A stretch of 36,776 bases of DNA from JBIOUF01 sp044866695 (GCA_044866695.1 JBIOUF010000220.1:1-36776); one strand, 5' to 3'; numbered from the stretch's first letter, positions 17,527 to 26,687 are shown. Program-made: numbers and translations. Notes: a model not told the origin generated them from the sequence alone.

Positions 17527-18902
17527 TGACCGTGGAGGTCGACGGGTTCTCCGGCAGCCTGCTGCTCCGCGGTGACCCCGGCTTCGAGGTCGCCCGCATC
17601 GACCGGATCTTCAACCGCCGGCTCAGCGAGCAGCGGCCTGCCGCGGTGCTGCGCGCCGCCACGGAGGACGACGTCCGCCGCGGCGTCCTGCTGGCCCGCG
17701 AACGGGGCTGGAAGGTGGCAGTGCGCTCCGGTGGCCACAGCTGGGCGCAGTGGTCGGTCCGTGACGAGGCGCTGGTCGTCGACCTGGCCGACATGCACGA
17801 GCTGGACTACGACGAGGAGACCGGCATCGCCGTGGCGTCGCCGTCGACCAAGGGCGGTGCGGAGCTCTCGCCGTACCTCGCCGAGCGCGGCCGCTTCTTC
17901 GTCGGCGGACACTGCCCGACGGTGGGCATCGGCGGCTTCCTGCTGCAGGGCGGACAGGGCTGGAACGCCCGCGGCTGGGGCTGGGCCGCCGAGCACGTCG
18001 TCGCCGTCGACGTGGTCACCGCCGATGGCGAGCTCGTGCGCGCCGACGCCACACAGAGCTCCGACCTCTACTGGGCCGCCCGCGGCGCCGGGCCGGGCTT
18101 CCCGGGCGTGGTCACCCGCTTCCACCTGCAGACCCGGCCGACGCCCGGCCACTTCGCACACACCGTGCAGGGCTTCCACCTCGACGACTTCGACGAGGTG
18201 ATGACCTGGTTGCACGACTTCCACGGCGCCGTCGCCGACAGCGTCGAGATCGTGGCGCTGACCAAGACCGACCCGCGCATCGCTCCGGGACCGGTCCTGC
18301 TGGTCACCGCTCTGGCGATGGTCGAGGACGAGGCGGAGGCCGAGCAGGTGCTGGCGCCGTTCCGCGACAACCCCGTTCTGCCGCGGGCGATCTTCGTCAT
18401 CGACAACGAGCCGACCACGCCCGAGGCCGAGCGCACCCGCCAGCTCCAGGACAACCCCGAGGGCCACCGCTGGGCGGTCGACAACGCGTGGCTGTCCGGC
18501 ACAGCCCGCGAGGTCGTGCCGGCGATGCGGCGGGCCTACCTCACGCTGCCGCACCCGAAGGCATTCACCATCTGGTTCAGCATGGCGCCGCTGCGGGAGC
18601 TGCCGGACATGGCCTTCTCGGTGCAGTCGGAGATCTACCTGGCGTCGTACGTCTGCTGGGAGGACGAGGCGGACGACGAGCGGCACCGCGCCTGGCTCGA
18701 CGCAGCGATGGCGGACCTCGAGCCGGTCACCGTGGGGCAGTACCTCGGCGACAGCGACCTCGCCCGCCGTCAGGTGCGCTTCCTCTCCGACGAGGCCTGG
18801 GAGCGGCTGCAGCGCGTGTGCGCCGACCGCGACCCCGACCGGCTCTTCGTCGGCTACCTCGCCGGCGCCGACGGCGCGTCGAACCGCAACCACTGGCAGT
18901 GA
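17526..18902 (+). CDS. BBE-like FAD-linked oxidoreductase with bicovalent flavin site
   Basis: A 458-residue oxidase/dehydrogenase of the FAD_binding_4 plus BBE type. The PP-loop VRSGGHSWAQ places His71, and VGGHCPTVGIGG places Cys130; this pair and spacing are the two flavin attachment points in berberine-bridge-like enzymes. The C-terminal BBE tail ends FVGYLAG...SNRNHWQ. Family members oxidise sugars to lactones, allylic or benzylic alcohols, or alkaloids. No signal peptide is seen, so it works inside the cell. Its ATG overlaps the stop of the sugar-ABC ATPase, making the imported compound, or the sugar or alcohol released from it, the likely substrate. The exact substrate is unknown. Confidence 0.88.
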   Translation: MTVEVDGFSGSLLLRGDPGFEVARIDRIFNRRLSEQRPAAVLRAATEDDVRRGVLLARERGWKVAVRSGGHSWAQWSVRDEALVVDLADMHELDYDEETGIAVASPSTKGGAELSPYLAERGRFFVGGHCPTVGIGGFLLQGGQGWNARGWGWAAEHVVAVDVVTADGELVRADATQSSDLYWAARGAGPGFPGVVTRFHLQTRPTPGHFAHTVQGFHLDDFDEVMTWLHDFHGAVADSVEIVALTKTDPRIAPGPVLLVTALAMVEDEAEAEQVLAPFRDNPVLPRAIFVIDNEPTTPEAERTRQLQDNPEGHRWAVDNAWLSGTAREVVPAMRRAYLTLPHPKAFTIWFSMAPLRELPDMAFSVQSEIYLASYVCWEDEADDERHRAWLDAAMADLEPVTVGQYLGDSDLARRQVRFLSDEAWERLQRVCADRDPDRLFVGYLAGADGASNRNHWQ

Positions 18903-18928
18903 GGAGCCACCGCGCCAGGCCGGGGGAC

Positions 18929-19849
18929 TCAGCCGGTGCGCTCCAGCTCGGCGGCAACGGCGTCCAGCTTGCCGAAGAGCCACCGGTGCGCGGGGTCGGA
19001 GAGGCGGTCGGCCGAGAACCAGTAGCCCTCGGCGAGCAGCACCTGCCCGAAGGGTGGTGGCACCACGACCAGTGAGGACTCGTGGTGCAGGTGCACACGG
19101 GCGAGCTTCTCCGGCACGACCGCGACGAGGTCGGTGCCCTCGATGACGAACGGCAGCGGCAGGAAGCCGAACACCTGCAGAGCGATCCGCCGGTCGATGC
19201 CGAGCTCGCCGAAGACCCGGTCGACCGGGGTGAGCGTCCCGGGCCCGAAGGCCGCGACGGCGTGCGGCAGGGCGGCGAGGTCCTCCAGGGTCAGCCGGCC
19301 GTCGTCCAGGCGCGGGTTGGTGCGGTCGGCGAGCACGACCATCCGGTCGGTCCACAGGGGCCGCGACAGTCCGGGGAAGCCGAAGCCCATCGGCGCGACC
19401 AGGGCGTCGTTGTCGAGCAGCACCCGGTCGGACGAGCGGGAGTCGGGCCCGAGGTGGCCGATGGTGAGCCGCACGCCAGGCGCCTCGGCCTCCACCAGCC
19501 GGACCAGCGCTTCGTGCACGACCGCGATGGCATAGTCGCTCATCGTCAGACGGAACCTGCGGTCACTTTTGGCGGGGTCGAAGACGTCTTCCAGCTGCAG
19601 CGCCGAGCCCATCAGCCGCACCGCATGCTGCACCTCGGGGACCAGGTCGCGCGCGAAGGGAGTCAGCTCGTAGTCACGGCCGGTCCGCACCAGCAGCTCG
19701 TCGTCGAACCTGCGCCGCAGCCGGGCCAGGGCCGCGCTCATCGCCGGCTGGCTCAGCTCCAGACGCTGCCCGGCCCGCGTGACGTTGCCCTCCTCGAGCA
19801 GCACCTTCAGCGGCAGCAGCAGGTTCAGGTCGGTGCCGCCCAGGGCCAT
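18929..19849 (-). CDS. LysR-type transcriptional regulator
   Basis: A 306-residue LysR protein. The N-terminal winged HTH reads LNLLLPLKVLLEEGNVTRAGQ, then LSQPAMSAALARLRRRFDDE. The effector-binding domain follows from about residue 90. GAGGAG precedes the ATG. It is transcribed divergently from a close paralogue at 19927 across only 77 bases, and converges on the FAD oxidoreductase. The related DNA-binding helices of the two suggest shared or competing sites, including in the shared 77-base region. The likely target is the importer/oxidoreductase operon or the lig operon; this is inference. Confidence 0.92.
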   Translation of the reverse strand: MALGGTDLNLLLPLKVLLEEGNVTRAGQRLELSQPAMSAALARLRRRFDDELLVRTGRDYELTPFARDLVPEVQHAVRLMGSALQLEDVFDPAKSDRRFRLTMSDYAIAVVHEALVRLVEAEAPGVRLTIGHLGPDSRSSDRVLLDNDALVAPMGFGFPGLSRPLWTDRMVVLADRTNPRLDDGRLTLEDLAALPHAVAAFGPGTLTPVDRVFGELGIDRRIALQVFGFLPLPFVIEGTDLVAVVPEKLARVHLHHESSLVVVPPPFGQVLLAEGYWFSADRLSDPAHRWLFGKLDAVAAELERTG

Positions 19850-19926
19850 CCGGTTCTCCTCGTGCGCCTCTCGCCGGTGCAGCCACTACAGTCACGTCAG
19901 GAGAGACATCGTCACACAGGAGGGCC

Positions 19927-20853
19927 GTGAAGGAGCGGTTGCGCGGCGTCGACGCCAACCTGCTGCTCTCCCTGCACGCCCTGCTGGAGGAGCAGAACCT
20001 CACCCGCGCCGGCGAGCGGATGACGATGAGCCAGCCGGCGATGAGCGGTGCGTTGAACCGGCTGCGCAAGCACTTCGACGACGAGCTGCTGGTGCGGTCG
20101 GGTCGCGGCTTCGACCTCACACCGCTCGCGCAGGCGATCCGTCCCGTGGTCGCGGAGGCCGTCGAGGCCGCCGAGGCACTGCTCGGCAACCAGCGCGACT
20201 TCGACGCTGCGACGAGCGTCAAGCGCTTCACGGTCAGCATGTCGGAGTACGCCATGACGGTGCTCGCGGAGCCGCTGATCCGGCTGCTGGGCGAGCACGC
20301 CCCGCAGTGCACGATCGCGCTCGACCCGCTCGACGTACGCCCCGACCAGGTCGAGACCCAGCTGATGCGCCGCGACCTGGTCATCGCGCCCCTCGGGTTC
20401 GCCTTCCCCGGCCGGCTGCAGCCGGTCTTCACCGACGAGCTCGCCTGCATCGTCTCCAGCGACAACCCACGCCTCGTCGACGGCGCGCTGAGCCTTGAGG
20501 ACCTGCGCGACATGCCACACGCGGTGGCGTCCTTCCTGCCGGCCGGTCGGCCCCGGCCACTGGAGGTCAAGCTCACCGAGCGCGGCCTGGGCGACCGCGC
20601 GGTGCTGGTCGAGGTGACCAGCCTGCTGACCTTGCCCTTCGCGGTCAGCGGCACCGACATGTGCGCCTTCGTCCCCTCCCGGCTGGCCCGCCGCTGCGCG
20701 GCCTTGCTCGACCTCACCATCGCGCGCACCGCTCTCGACGCCGTGCAGATCACCGAGGCGGCGCACTGGCACCCCCGCCGTGAGTCCGATCCCGCCGCCG
20801 TCTGGTTGCGTCGCCTCCTCCACGACGTCGCCATCGATGTCGAGGCCGAGTAG
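19927..20853 (+). CDS. LysR-type transcriptional regulator (paralogue of the divergent one)
   Basis: A 308-residue LysR protein starting with GTG after AGGAGG. Its HTH (NLLLSLHALLEEQNLTRAGE; MSQPAMSGALNRLRKHFDDE) closely matches that of the divergent neighbour, and the effector domains also align by eye (MSEYAMTVLAEPL against MSDYAIAVVHEAL). NodD-like LysR proteins that answer to flavonoids or aromatics share this MSxYA motif, from memory. It converges on the GH78 gene, with 16 bases between the stops. Confidence 0.92.
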   Translation: MKERLRGVDANLLLSLHALLEEQNLTRAGERMTMSQPAMSGALNRLRKHFDDELLVRSGRGFDLTPLAQAIRPVVAEAVEAAEALLGNQRDFDAATSVKRFTVSMSEYAMTVLAEPLIRLLGEHAPQCTIALDPLDVRPDQVETQLMRRDLVIAPLGFAFPGRLQPVFTDELACIVSSDNPRLVDGALSLEDLRDMPHAVASFLPAGRPRPLEVKLTERGLGDRAVLVEVTSLLTLPFAVSGTDMCAFVPSRLARRCAALLDLTIARTALDAVQITEAAHWHPRRESDPAAVWLRRLLHDVAIDVEAE

Positions 20854-20869
20854 CGCGTCGGCGGCGCGT

Positions 20870-23467
20870 TCAGGCGGAGTCGGTCCACACGTGGTGGCCG
20901 GGAGTGGCCGTGGCGGTGCGGCCGGAAGGCAGGACGACCTCGGCGGTGCAGCCGGGAGGGACCTCCACCTCGACCGTGAGCACCGCCCCCTCGATCCGCC
21001 AGGCGGCGGCGTGGCGGCCGTGGGGGGACTCGTGCTCCGCACGGGCCCAGGTGATGCCGCCGCCGGGGCGAGGCTCCACGCGGGAGGTGCGCCACGTCGG
21101 CGAGGTGCGCTGCAGGCCGGCGACGTGGCGGTGCAGGAAACTGACGACGGCCCCCTTGGAGTAGTGGTTGAGCGACTCGTGCGGCGCGCCCTCTGCGTCG
21201 ACGCCCTCCCAACGCTCCCAGACCGTGGTGGCCCCCCGGTCGATCATCGCCAGCCAGGACGGCGCGGAGTCCTGCAGCAGCAGGTCGTAGGCGACGTCCA
21301 GGTGACCGCCGCCGGACAGCGCCGACAGCAGGTCGGGGGTGGACAGGAAGCCGGTGCCAAGGTGGTCGTCGTTGGCCCGGACCAGCTCGGCGAGGCGGTC
21401 GGCGACACCCTGGCGCTGCTCGTCGGGGACCAGGCCGAAGGTGAGGGCGCGCACGTGGTTGGCCTGCGTCTCCGGGGTGATGGTCCCGTCAGCACCCACG
21501 AACTCGGCCCGCCACGCCGCGGCCGCCCCGTCCGCGAGCGCCTGGTAGCGGGCCGCCTCCTCCTCATGGCCCAGCAGACGGGCGATCGCGGCGGCGTGCC
21601 GGGCCGTCCACGCGTAGTAGGCCGTCGCGACGTCGGACTTGTCCGCGGCGACGAAGGCACCGAAGTCCGACAGGTCCTCGCCCGGCACCAGCCACTCGCC
21701 CCAGTGGAAGCCGCTGTCCCACAGCCACTGCTCGTGCGGCGCCGGCTCGGGACGTGCCGCCGCCCGGCTCGGGTGCCTCTGGGTCGCCGCAGTCGTCTCC
21801 ACGAACGCCAGCCAGCGCATCATCGTGGGCCACAGCTCCTGAAGGACGCGTACGTCGCCGTACTCGGCGTAGAGTTCCCACGGCACCAGCACGCAGGCGT
21901 CCCCCCAGCCGGCCGAGCCGTTGAGGTGCTCGAACATGCCGGTGGCCTCGGCGGGTGGCATCGGGACCATGTTGCCGACGATGCCGTTGTCCCACTGGCC
22001 GACGGCCAGGTCTCGTAGCCACTTCGTGGAGAAGCCGGCGACGTCGTACAGGAACGTCGCGGTCGGCACGAACAGCTGCCAGTCGCCGGTCCAGCCGGCG
22101 CGCTCGCGCGTCGGACAGTCGGTGGGAATGTCGCAGGCGTTGTCGCGGAAGCTCCACACCGCGGCCTCGTGCAGCGCGTTCAGCCGCTCGTCGCTGCAGG
22201 CGAACGCCCCCCGCGGGGCGAGGTCGGTGTGCACGACCACGCCGGCGACGTCATCGGGGGTGAGCCGGTCGGGGTGGCCCTCGACCCGCACGTGCTGGAA
22301 GCCGTGGGTGGTCAGGCGCGGGTCGAAGACGTCACCCGGCACGCCCGCGGATGTCACGTGGTCGACCTGACCGGCGCGGGTCTCCTTGTCGAGGAAGGGG
22401 ACGTCGGCGGGCTGGAGGTGCTCGGTGGTGACGTCGCCGTCGAGGGCCAGCCACTCCGCGTGGGTGAGGGTCAGCTCGGTGCCCTCCGGGCCGAGGTTCC
22501 TCAGCCGGGTGCGGCCGTTGATGTTCTGGCCGAGGTCGAAGACCTGCCGCCCCGGGCCGAGATCGGTGACGCTGACCGGCCGCAGCACCTCCACCGCGCG
22601 CACCGGCGGTGCGGGAGAGGCGACGAGCCCCTCGTGGCCGAGGTCGTGGACGACGACGGGCGACCATGCGGCGGCCGCCCCCACCAGGCGACGGTCCTCG
22701 GACTGACCCTCGATGAGGTCGGCCGCCAGCACGTGGGAGCGCGCGGCCTCCCACGACGCGTCGGTGCCGTGCACCGAGCTGCTCCCGTCCTCGTGGTCGA
22801 GGTGCAGCTGCGCGACCACGGCCGTCCGCTCGCCGAACTGGTCGACGGAGCGCAGCATCCCTACGGAGCCGCGGTACCACCCGTCCGCGAGCAGGAGCTC
22901 CACCTCGACCGTGCCCACACCGACCAGGTCGGTCACGTCGTACGCCTGGACCTGCGTGCGCGCGGCGTACTCGGTGAACCCCGGAGCGAGCTCGATGTCG
23001 CCGACCCGCCGACCGTCGATCGACGCCTCGTAGATGCCGTGCGCGGCGACGTGGAGACGCGTCCGTGCGACCGGAGTCGTGACCTCGACCCGCCCACGCA
23101 ACCGGTACGCCGGGCGGAACCCGGCCTCCTCGTCGCCGCGCTCGGCCGGCCCGACCCAGGCCGCGCTCCAGTCCGAGGCCTCAAGCAGACCGGCCTCCAG
23201 CGTCGTCGGCTCGGACCAGCTGCTCTCGCCGAGGTCGGTCCACACCTTCACCTGCACGCTGCGCCGCTCGCGGGAGGACAGCGGCGGCCCCGGCCAGGGC
23301 ACCAGCACGTTGTCCTGACCCTCGACCCGGCCGCTGCTGACGCCGTCGTCGCGCCGGACCTCGTAGGCGTGCTGTTCCGTGGCCCCAACGGGCAGCCGCC
23401 ACGAGAGCCGTGGCTCGCGGTCGCCGATGCCGAACGGCTCGTCGAGATGCTCGATACGGACTCTCAC
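20870..23467 (-). CDS. GH78 alpha-L-rhamnosidase
   Basis: An 865-residue inverting rhamnosidase. In order it has an Fn3-like N-domain, the alpha-L-rhamnosidase N and concanavalin-like beta domains (to about 370), the (alpha/alpha)6 catalytic barrel (to about 780) and a C-terminal beta domain. The catalytic-acid region is TDCPTRERAGWTGDW (near residue 449) and the base region TTVWERWEG (near 749) followed by SLNHYSKGA. There is no signal peptide, so it acts on imported rhamnosides. The GTG start overlaps the stop of ligC (GTGA); an upstream extension of the frame is antisense-like and has no homology. It is the last gene of the protocatechuate-cleavage operon, which ties rhamnose removal to aromatic breakdown. 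Confidence 0.93.
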   Translation of the reverse strand: MRVRIEHLDEPFGIGDREPRLSWRLPVGATEQHAYEVRRDDGVSSGRVEGQDNVLVPWPGPPLSSRERRSVQVKVWTDLGESSWSEPTTLEAGLLEASDWSAAWVGPAERGDEEAGFRPAYRLRGRVEVTTPVARTRLHVAAHGIYEASIDGRRVGDIELAPGFTEYAARTQVQAYDVTDLVGVGTVEVELLLADGWYRGSVGMLRSVDQFGERTAVVAQLHLDHEDGSSSVHGTDASWEAARSHVLAADLIEGQSEDRRLVGAAAAWSPVVVHDLGHEGLVASPAPPVRAVEVLRPVSVTDLGPGRQVFDLGQNINGRTRLRNLGPEGTELTLTHAEWLALDGDVTTEHLQPADVPFLDKETRAGQVDHVTSAGVPGDVFDPRLTTHGFQHVRVEGHPDRLTPDDVAGVVVHTDLAPRGAFACSDERLNALHEAAVWSFRDNACDIPTDCPTRERAGWTGDWQLFVPTATFLYDVAGFSTKWLRDLAVGQWDNGIVGNMVPMPPAEATGMFEHLNGSAGWGDACVLVPWELYAEYGDVRVLQELWPTMMRWLAFVETTAATQRHPSRAAARPEPAPHEQWLWDSGFHWGEWLVPGEDLSDFGAFVAADKSDVATAYYAWTARHAAAIARLLGHEEEAARYQALADGAAAAWRAEFVGADGTITPETQANHVRALTFGLVPDEQRQGVADRLAELVRANDDHLGTGFLSTPDLLSALSGGGHLDVAYDLLLQDSAPSWLAMIDRGATTVWERWEGVDAEGAPHESLNHYSKGAVVSFLHRHVAGLQRTSPTWRTSRVEPRPGGGITWARAEHESPHGRHAAAWRIEGAVLTVEVEVPPGCTAEVVLPSGRTATATPGHHVWTDSA

Positions 23468-24435
23468 GGTCGATGAGCGGCGTCGAGCTGGCCCTCGAGC
23501 GCGGCGAGCGTCCGGTAGCACGGCATCACCTGCGCGATCGAGGCGTTGGGCTCCCTGCCCTCGCGGATCGCGGCGACGAACTCGCGGTCCTGCAGCTCGA
23601 TGCCGTCCATCGACACGTCGACGCCGCTCACGTCGATCGGCTCGTCCTTGCCCGTGAACAGGTCGTCGTAGCGGGCGAGATAGGTCCCGGTGTCGCCGAT
23701 GTAGCGGAAGAACGTGCCGAGTGGGCCGTCGTTGTTGAACGACAGCGACAGCGTGCAGATCGCGCCGCTCTCCGCGCGCAGCTGGATCGACATGTCCATC
23801 GCGATGCCCAGCTCGGGGTGAGCCGGTCCCTGGATCGCATGGGCCTGCACGACGGGCGAGCCGGTCTGGTAGGCGAACAGGTCCACGGTGTGCGCCGCGT
23901 GGTGCCACAGCAGGTGGTCCGTCCACGACCGGGGCTGGCCGAGCGCGTTGAGGTTGGTGCGTCGGAAGAAGTAGGTCTGCACGTCCATCTGCTGGATCGA
24001 GAGCTCCCCGGAGGCGATGCGCCGGTGGACCCACTGGTGGCTCGGGTTGAAGCGCCGGGTGTGCCCGACCATCGCCACCAGTCCGGTGCGCTCCTGCGCG
24101 GCCTGGCATGCTTCCGCGTCGGCGAGCGAGTCGGCGAGCGGGATCTCGACCATCACGTGCTTGCCGGCCTCCAGGCAGGCCATCGTCTGGGAGGCGTGGA
24201 TCGGCGTCGGCGTGGCCAGGATGACCGCGTCGACGTCGTCGGCGGCCAGCGCGTCCTCGAGCGTGGCCACGGGTCGGCCGGTGCCCTGCTCGTCGGCGAA
24301 CTGCCGCGCGCTCTCCAGGGAGGCGCTGACCACCGTGGTGACCTCGACGCCCTCGATGCGCTTGAGGCCGGCGGCGTGCTTGGCGCCGAAGGCGCCTCCG
24401 CCGGCCAGGGCGATGCGGACGGGCTGCTGGGTCAT
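23464..24435 (-). CDS. ligC: 4-carboxy-2-hydroxymuconate-6-semialdehyde dehydrogenase (LigC-like, Gfo/Idh/MocA fold)
   Basis: A 323-residue oxidoreductase that turns the cyclised ring-cleavage product of protocatechuate into 2-pyrone-4,6-dicarboxylate with NAD(P). The Rossmann motif is ALAGGGAFGAKHAAGL. The Gfo/Idh signature KHVMVEIPLADS is present. The LigC-specific central block contains VGHTRRFNPSHQ, TYFFRRTNLNALGQPRSW and LLWHHAAHTVDLFAY. The C-terminal half holds SFNNDGPLGTFFRYIGDTGTY. The start MTQQPVRIAL lies one base after the ligAB stop, so I prefer it to a start nine codons upstream. The gene sits between ligAB and the rhamnosidase, whose start it overlaps. Confidence 0.92.
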   Translation of the reverse strand: MTQQPVRIALAGGGAFGAKHAAGLKRIEGVEVTTVVSASLESARQFADEQGTGRPVATLEDALAADDVDAVILATPTPIHASQTMACLEAGKHVMVEIPLADSLADAEACQAAQERTGLVAMVGHTRRFNPSHQWVHRRIASGELSIQQMDVQTYFFRRTNLNALGQPRSWTDHLLWHHAAHTVDLFAYQTGSPVVQAHAIQGPAHPELGIAMDMSIQLRAESGAICTLSLSFNNDGPLGTFFRYIGDTGTYLARYDDLFTGKDEPIDVSGVDVSMDGIELQDREFVAAIREGREPNASIAQVMPCYRTLAALEGQLDAAHRP

Positions 24436-24436
24436 G

Positions 24437-25741
24437 TCACTCCTCGGCCGCGGACTCGGCACGCGGCTTGTTCTCGATGATGAGGTGGCCGACAGCGGTG
24501 TTGGAGGCCGGCACGTGGTAGAAGCGGTGCCTGACCTCGATCTCGCCGGTGCCGTCGATGTCGCTCAGCGCCCCGCGGGCGATGAACCACATCACCAGCT
24601 CGATGCCCTCCGAGCCCGCCTCCTCGACGTACTCCAGGTGAGGCACCTCCGAGAGCCCGGCCGGGTCCGCCACGAGCTTGTCCAGGAACGCGTTGTCCCA
24701 CTCCCGGTTGATCAGCCCGGCACGCGGCCCCTGCAGCTGGTGGCTCATCCCGCCGGTGCCCCAGACCTGCACCTTCAGCGGCCGGTCGTAGGACTCGATC
24801 GCCTTGCGCAGGGCCCGGCCGAGCTTGAAGCAGCGGGCGCCCGAGGGCACGGGGTACTGGACCACGTTGACGTGGAAGGGGATCACCTTGCACGGCCACG
24901 TCTCGACGTCGCCGAACATGAGCGACAGCGGCACGGTCAGGCCGTGGTCGACGCTCATCTCGTTGACCAGCGTCAGGTCGAAGTCGTCGCGGATCAGCGA
25001 GTGCGCGATGTGCGCGGCCAGGTCGGGGTCGCCCTCGATGCCCGGGACCGGGCGAGGGCCGTAGCCTTCGTCCGCGGCCGGGTAGCTCGCGCCCGTGCCG
25101 AGCACGAAGGTCGGGATGATCGAGAGGTCGAACGCCGTGGCGTGGTCGTTGTAGACCAGGAAGATCACGTCGGGAAGGTTGTCCTGCTCCCACTGCTTGG
25201 AGAACTCGTACCCGTCGAAGACCGCCTTCCAGTAGGGCTCCTCGGACTTGTGGTGGTCGAGTGCGGCGCCGATGGCGGGCACGTGCGAGGTGAAGACGGC
25301 ACCGGTGATGGTGGCGTGCTCGGCCGGCGGCGTCGGGTCGGCGTACGCCGCGTCCATCACGGCGTGGTCGATGCGGTTGCCCTCGACGGAGCGCCCGCCG
25401 TGCAGCATCATGTCGCGGTACTCCGCTTCGGACATGCCGGTCATCGAGCCCGCCATCTGCTGGAACGACAGGCCCAGCGTCGCGCCCCACTTGGAGAGGA
25501 AGTAGATGTTCCCACCCTCGGCCATCGCCGCGTTGAGGTCGCGGTCGAGCAGCGCCCGCTTCTGCGCCTCGGTCAACGGCCACGCGTCGAGGTAGGCACG
25601 CTCGTCGGCGAGGTAGCTCTCCCTGTTCTCCGCCGTCATCAGCGACATGCAGAACTGGTTGAGGTGGTAGCCCTTCGCCGACTGCTCGGCGTCGAAGATG
25701 GTCGTGCCGGGCACCAGCTTGTAGGTCTTGTCCAGGGGCAT
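24437..25741 (-). CDS. ligAB: Protocatechuate 4,5-dioxygenase, fused alpha-beta (LigA-LigB) chain
   Basis: A 434-residue Fe(II) extradiol dioxygenase that opens protocatechuate between C4 and C5. Residues 1 to about 125 are a LigA-like alpha part (FDAEQSAKGYHLNQFCMSLM; GNIYFLSKWGATLGLSFQQM). Residues from about 140 are a LigB-like beta part. The iron ligands expected in LigB are visible as TSHVPAIG, YNDHATAF and the Glu in INREWDNAF; the active-site His in GTGGMSHQLQG is present. In Sphingobium the two parts are separate genes; fused versions are known (PcmA of Arthrobacter, from memory). Gallate dioxygenases carry the alpha-like part after the catalytic part, so this order argues for protocatechuate. 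AAGGAG precedes the ATG. Confidence 0.93.
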   Translation of the reverse strand: MPLDKTYKLVPGTTIFDAEQSAKGYHLNQFCMSLMTAENRESYLADERAYLDAWPLTEAQKRALLDRDLNAAMAEGGNIYFLSKWGATLGLSFQQMAGSMTGMSEAEYRDMMLHGGRSVEGNRIDHAVMDAAYADPTPPAEHATITGAVFTSHVPAIGAALDHHKSEEPYWKAVFDGYEFSKQWEQDNLPDVIFLVYNDHATAFDLSIIPTFVLGTGASYPAADEGYGPRPVPGIEGDPDLAAHIAHSLIRDDFDLTLVNEMSVDHGLTVPLSLMFGDVETWPCKVIPFHVNVVQYPVPSGARCFKLGRALRKAIESYDRPLKVQVWGTGGMSHQLQGPRAGLINREWDNAFLDKLVADPAGLSEVPHLEYVEEAGSEGIELVMWFIARGALSDIDGTGEIEVRHRFYHVPASNTAVGHLIIENKPRAESAAEE

Positions 25742-25757
25742 GATGGCTCCTTCTCGG

Positions 25758-26687
25758 TCAGGCGTCCGGCCAGTACAGCCGCATCGGGTTGTCGACCAGG
25801 AGCAGCTGCTGGAGGTCGGACGCCGGGGCGATGTGCGGGATCATGTCGACGAGCAGGCCGTCGTCGGGCATGTGGTCGGTCAGGTTGGGGTGCGGCCAGT
25901 CCGTGCCCCACAGCACCCGGCCGGGGAACTCCTCCACGACCCGGCGGGCGAAGGGCACGACGTCGCGGTACGGCGCCCGCGCGCCGTCCAGCGCGGGTGG
26001 CCCGGCCACGCTCAGCCGTTCGGGACAGGTGACCTTGCACCAGACGTCCTCCTTGGCACGCAGCAGTGCCAGGAATGCGTCGAACGCCGGTCCGTCCGGG
26101 TCCTGGGTGACGTCGGGACGGCCCATGTGGTCGACCACCAGCGGCACCGGGACGGAGAGGAAGAGGTCGCGCAGGCCGGCGAGGTCGGCCGCCTCGAAGT
26201 AGACGACCACGTGCCAGCCGAGCGGCGCGATCCGCTCCACCACCCGCCGTAGGACCTCGCGCGGGGCGGCGTCGGCGAGCCGCTTGACGAAGGTGAACCG
26301 GACGCCGCGCACCCCGGCGTCGTGGAGCCCGGCCAGCTCGGCGTCGGTGACGTCGGGCCGCACCGTCGCGACGCCGCGCGCAAGCCCACCCGAGGAGCGC
26401 AGCGTGTCGACCATCGCTCGGTTGTCCGCGCCGTGGCAGGTCGCCTGCACGACCACGTTGCGGGTGAAGCCCAGGTGGTCACGCAAGGCGAAGAGCTGCT
26501 CCTTCGACGCGTCGCAGGGGGTGTACCTGCGCTCCGCCGCAAAGGGAAACACGGCGCCGGGCCCGAAGACGTGGCAGTGCGCGTCGACCGCCCCGTCGGG
26601 CAGCCGGAAGCGGGGGACGCTCGGGCCTGCGTACCAGTCGAGCCAGCCGGGTGTCTTCTCGAAGGCGGTGCTGTGGTGAGCCGTCAC
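25758..26687 (-). CDS. ligI: 2-pyrone-4,6-dicarboxylate lactonase (LigI-like)
   Basis: A 309-residue amidohydrolase that hydrolyses 2-pyrone-4,6-dicarboxylate to 4-oxalomesaconate. Near the N-terminus it has GAVDAHCHVFGPGAVFPF with the HxH pair, then RRYTPCDAS and FALRDHLGFTRNVVVQATCH, all characteristic of LigI. The C-terminal active-site Asp is in LWGTDWPHPN, and VDHMGRPD lies between. The GTG start at 26687 overlaps the stop of the aldolase gene (GTGA), and 16 bases separate its stop from the ligAB start. Confidence 0.92.
   Translation of the reverse strand: MTAHHSTAFEKTPGWLDWYAGPSVPRFRLPDGAVDAHCHVFGPGAVFPFAAERRYTPCDASKEQLFALRDHLGFTRNVVVQATCHGADNRAMVDTLRSSGGLARGVATVRPDVTDAELAGLHDAGVRGVRFTFVKRLADAAPREVLRRVVERIAPLGWHVVVYFEAADLAGLRDLFLSVPVPLVVDHMGRPDVTQDPDGPAFDAFLALLRAKEDVWCKVTCPERLSVAGPPALDGARAPYRDVVPFARRVVEEFPGRVLWGTDWPHPNLTDHMPDDGLLVDMIPHIAPASDLQQLLLVDNPMRLYWPDA

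Noticed and set aside
17373..19355. 660-codon minus-strand frame opposite the FAD oxidoreductase
   Set aside because: It is a shadow of the BBE-like gene and part of the LysR gene. The plus strand has the flavin motifs and operon coupling.
23464..24435. Gfo/Idh protein as a glycoside 3-dehydrogenase for C-glycoside cleavage
   Set aside because: The central FFRRTNLNALGQPRSW and HHAAHTVDLFAY blocks and the position beside ligAB fit LigC much better.
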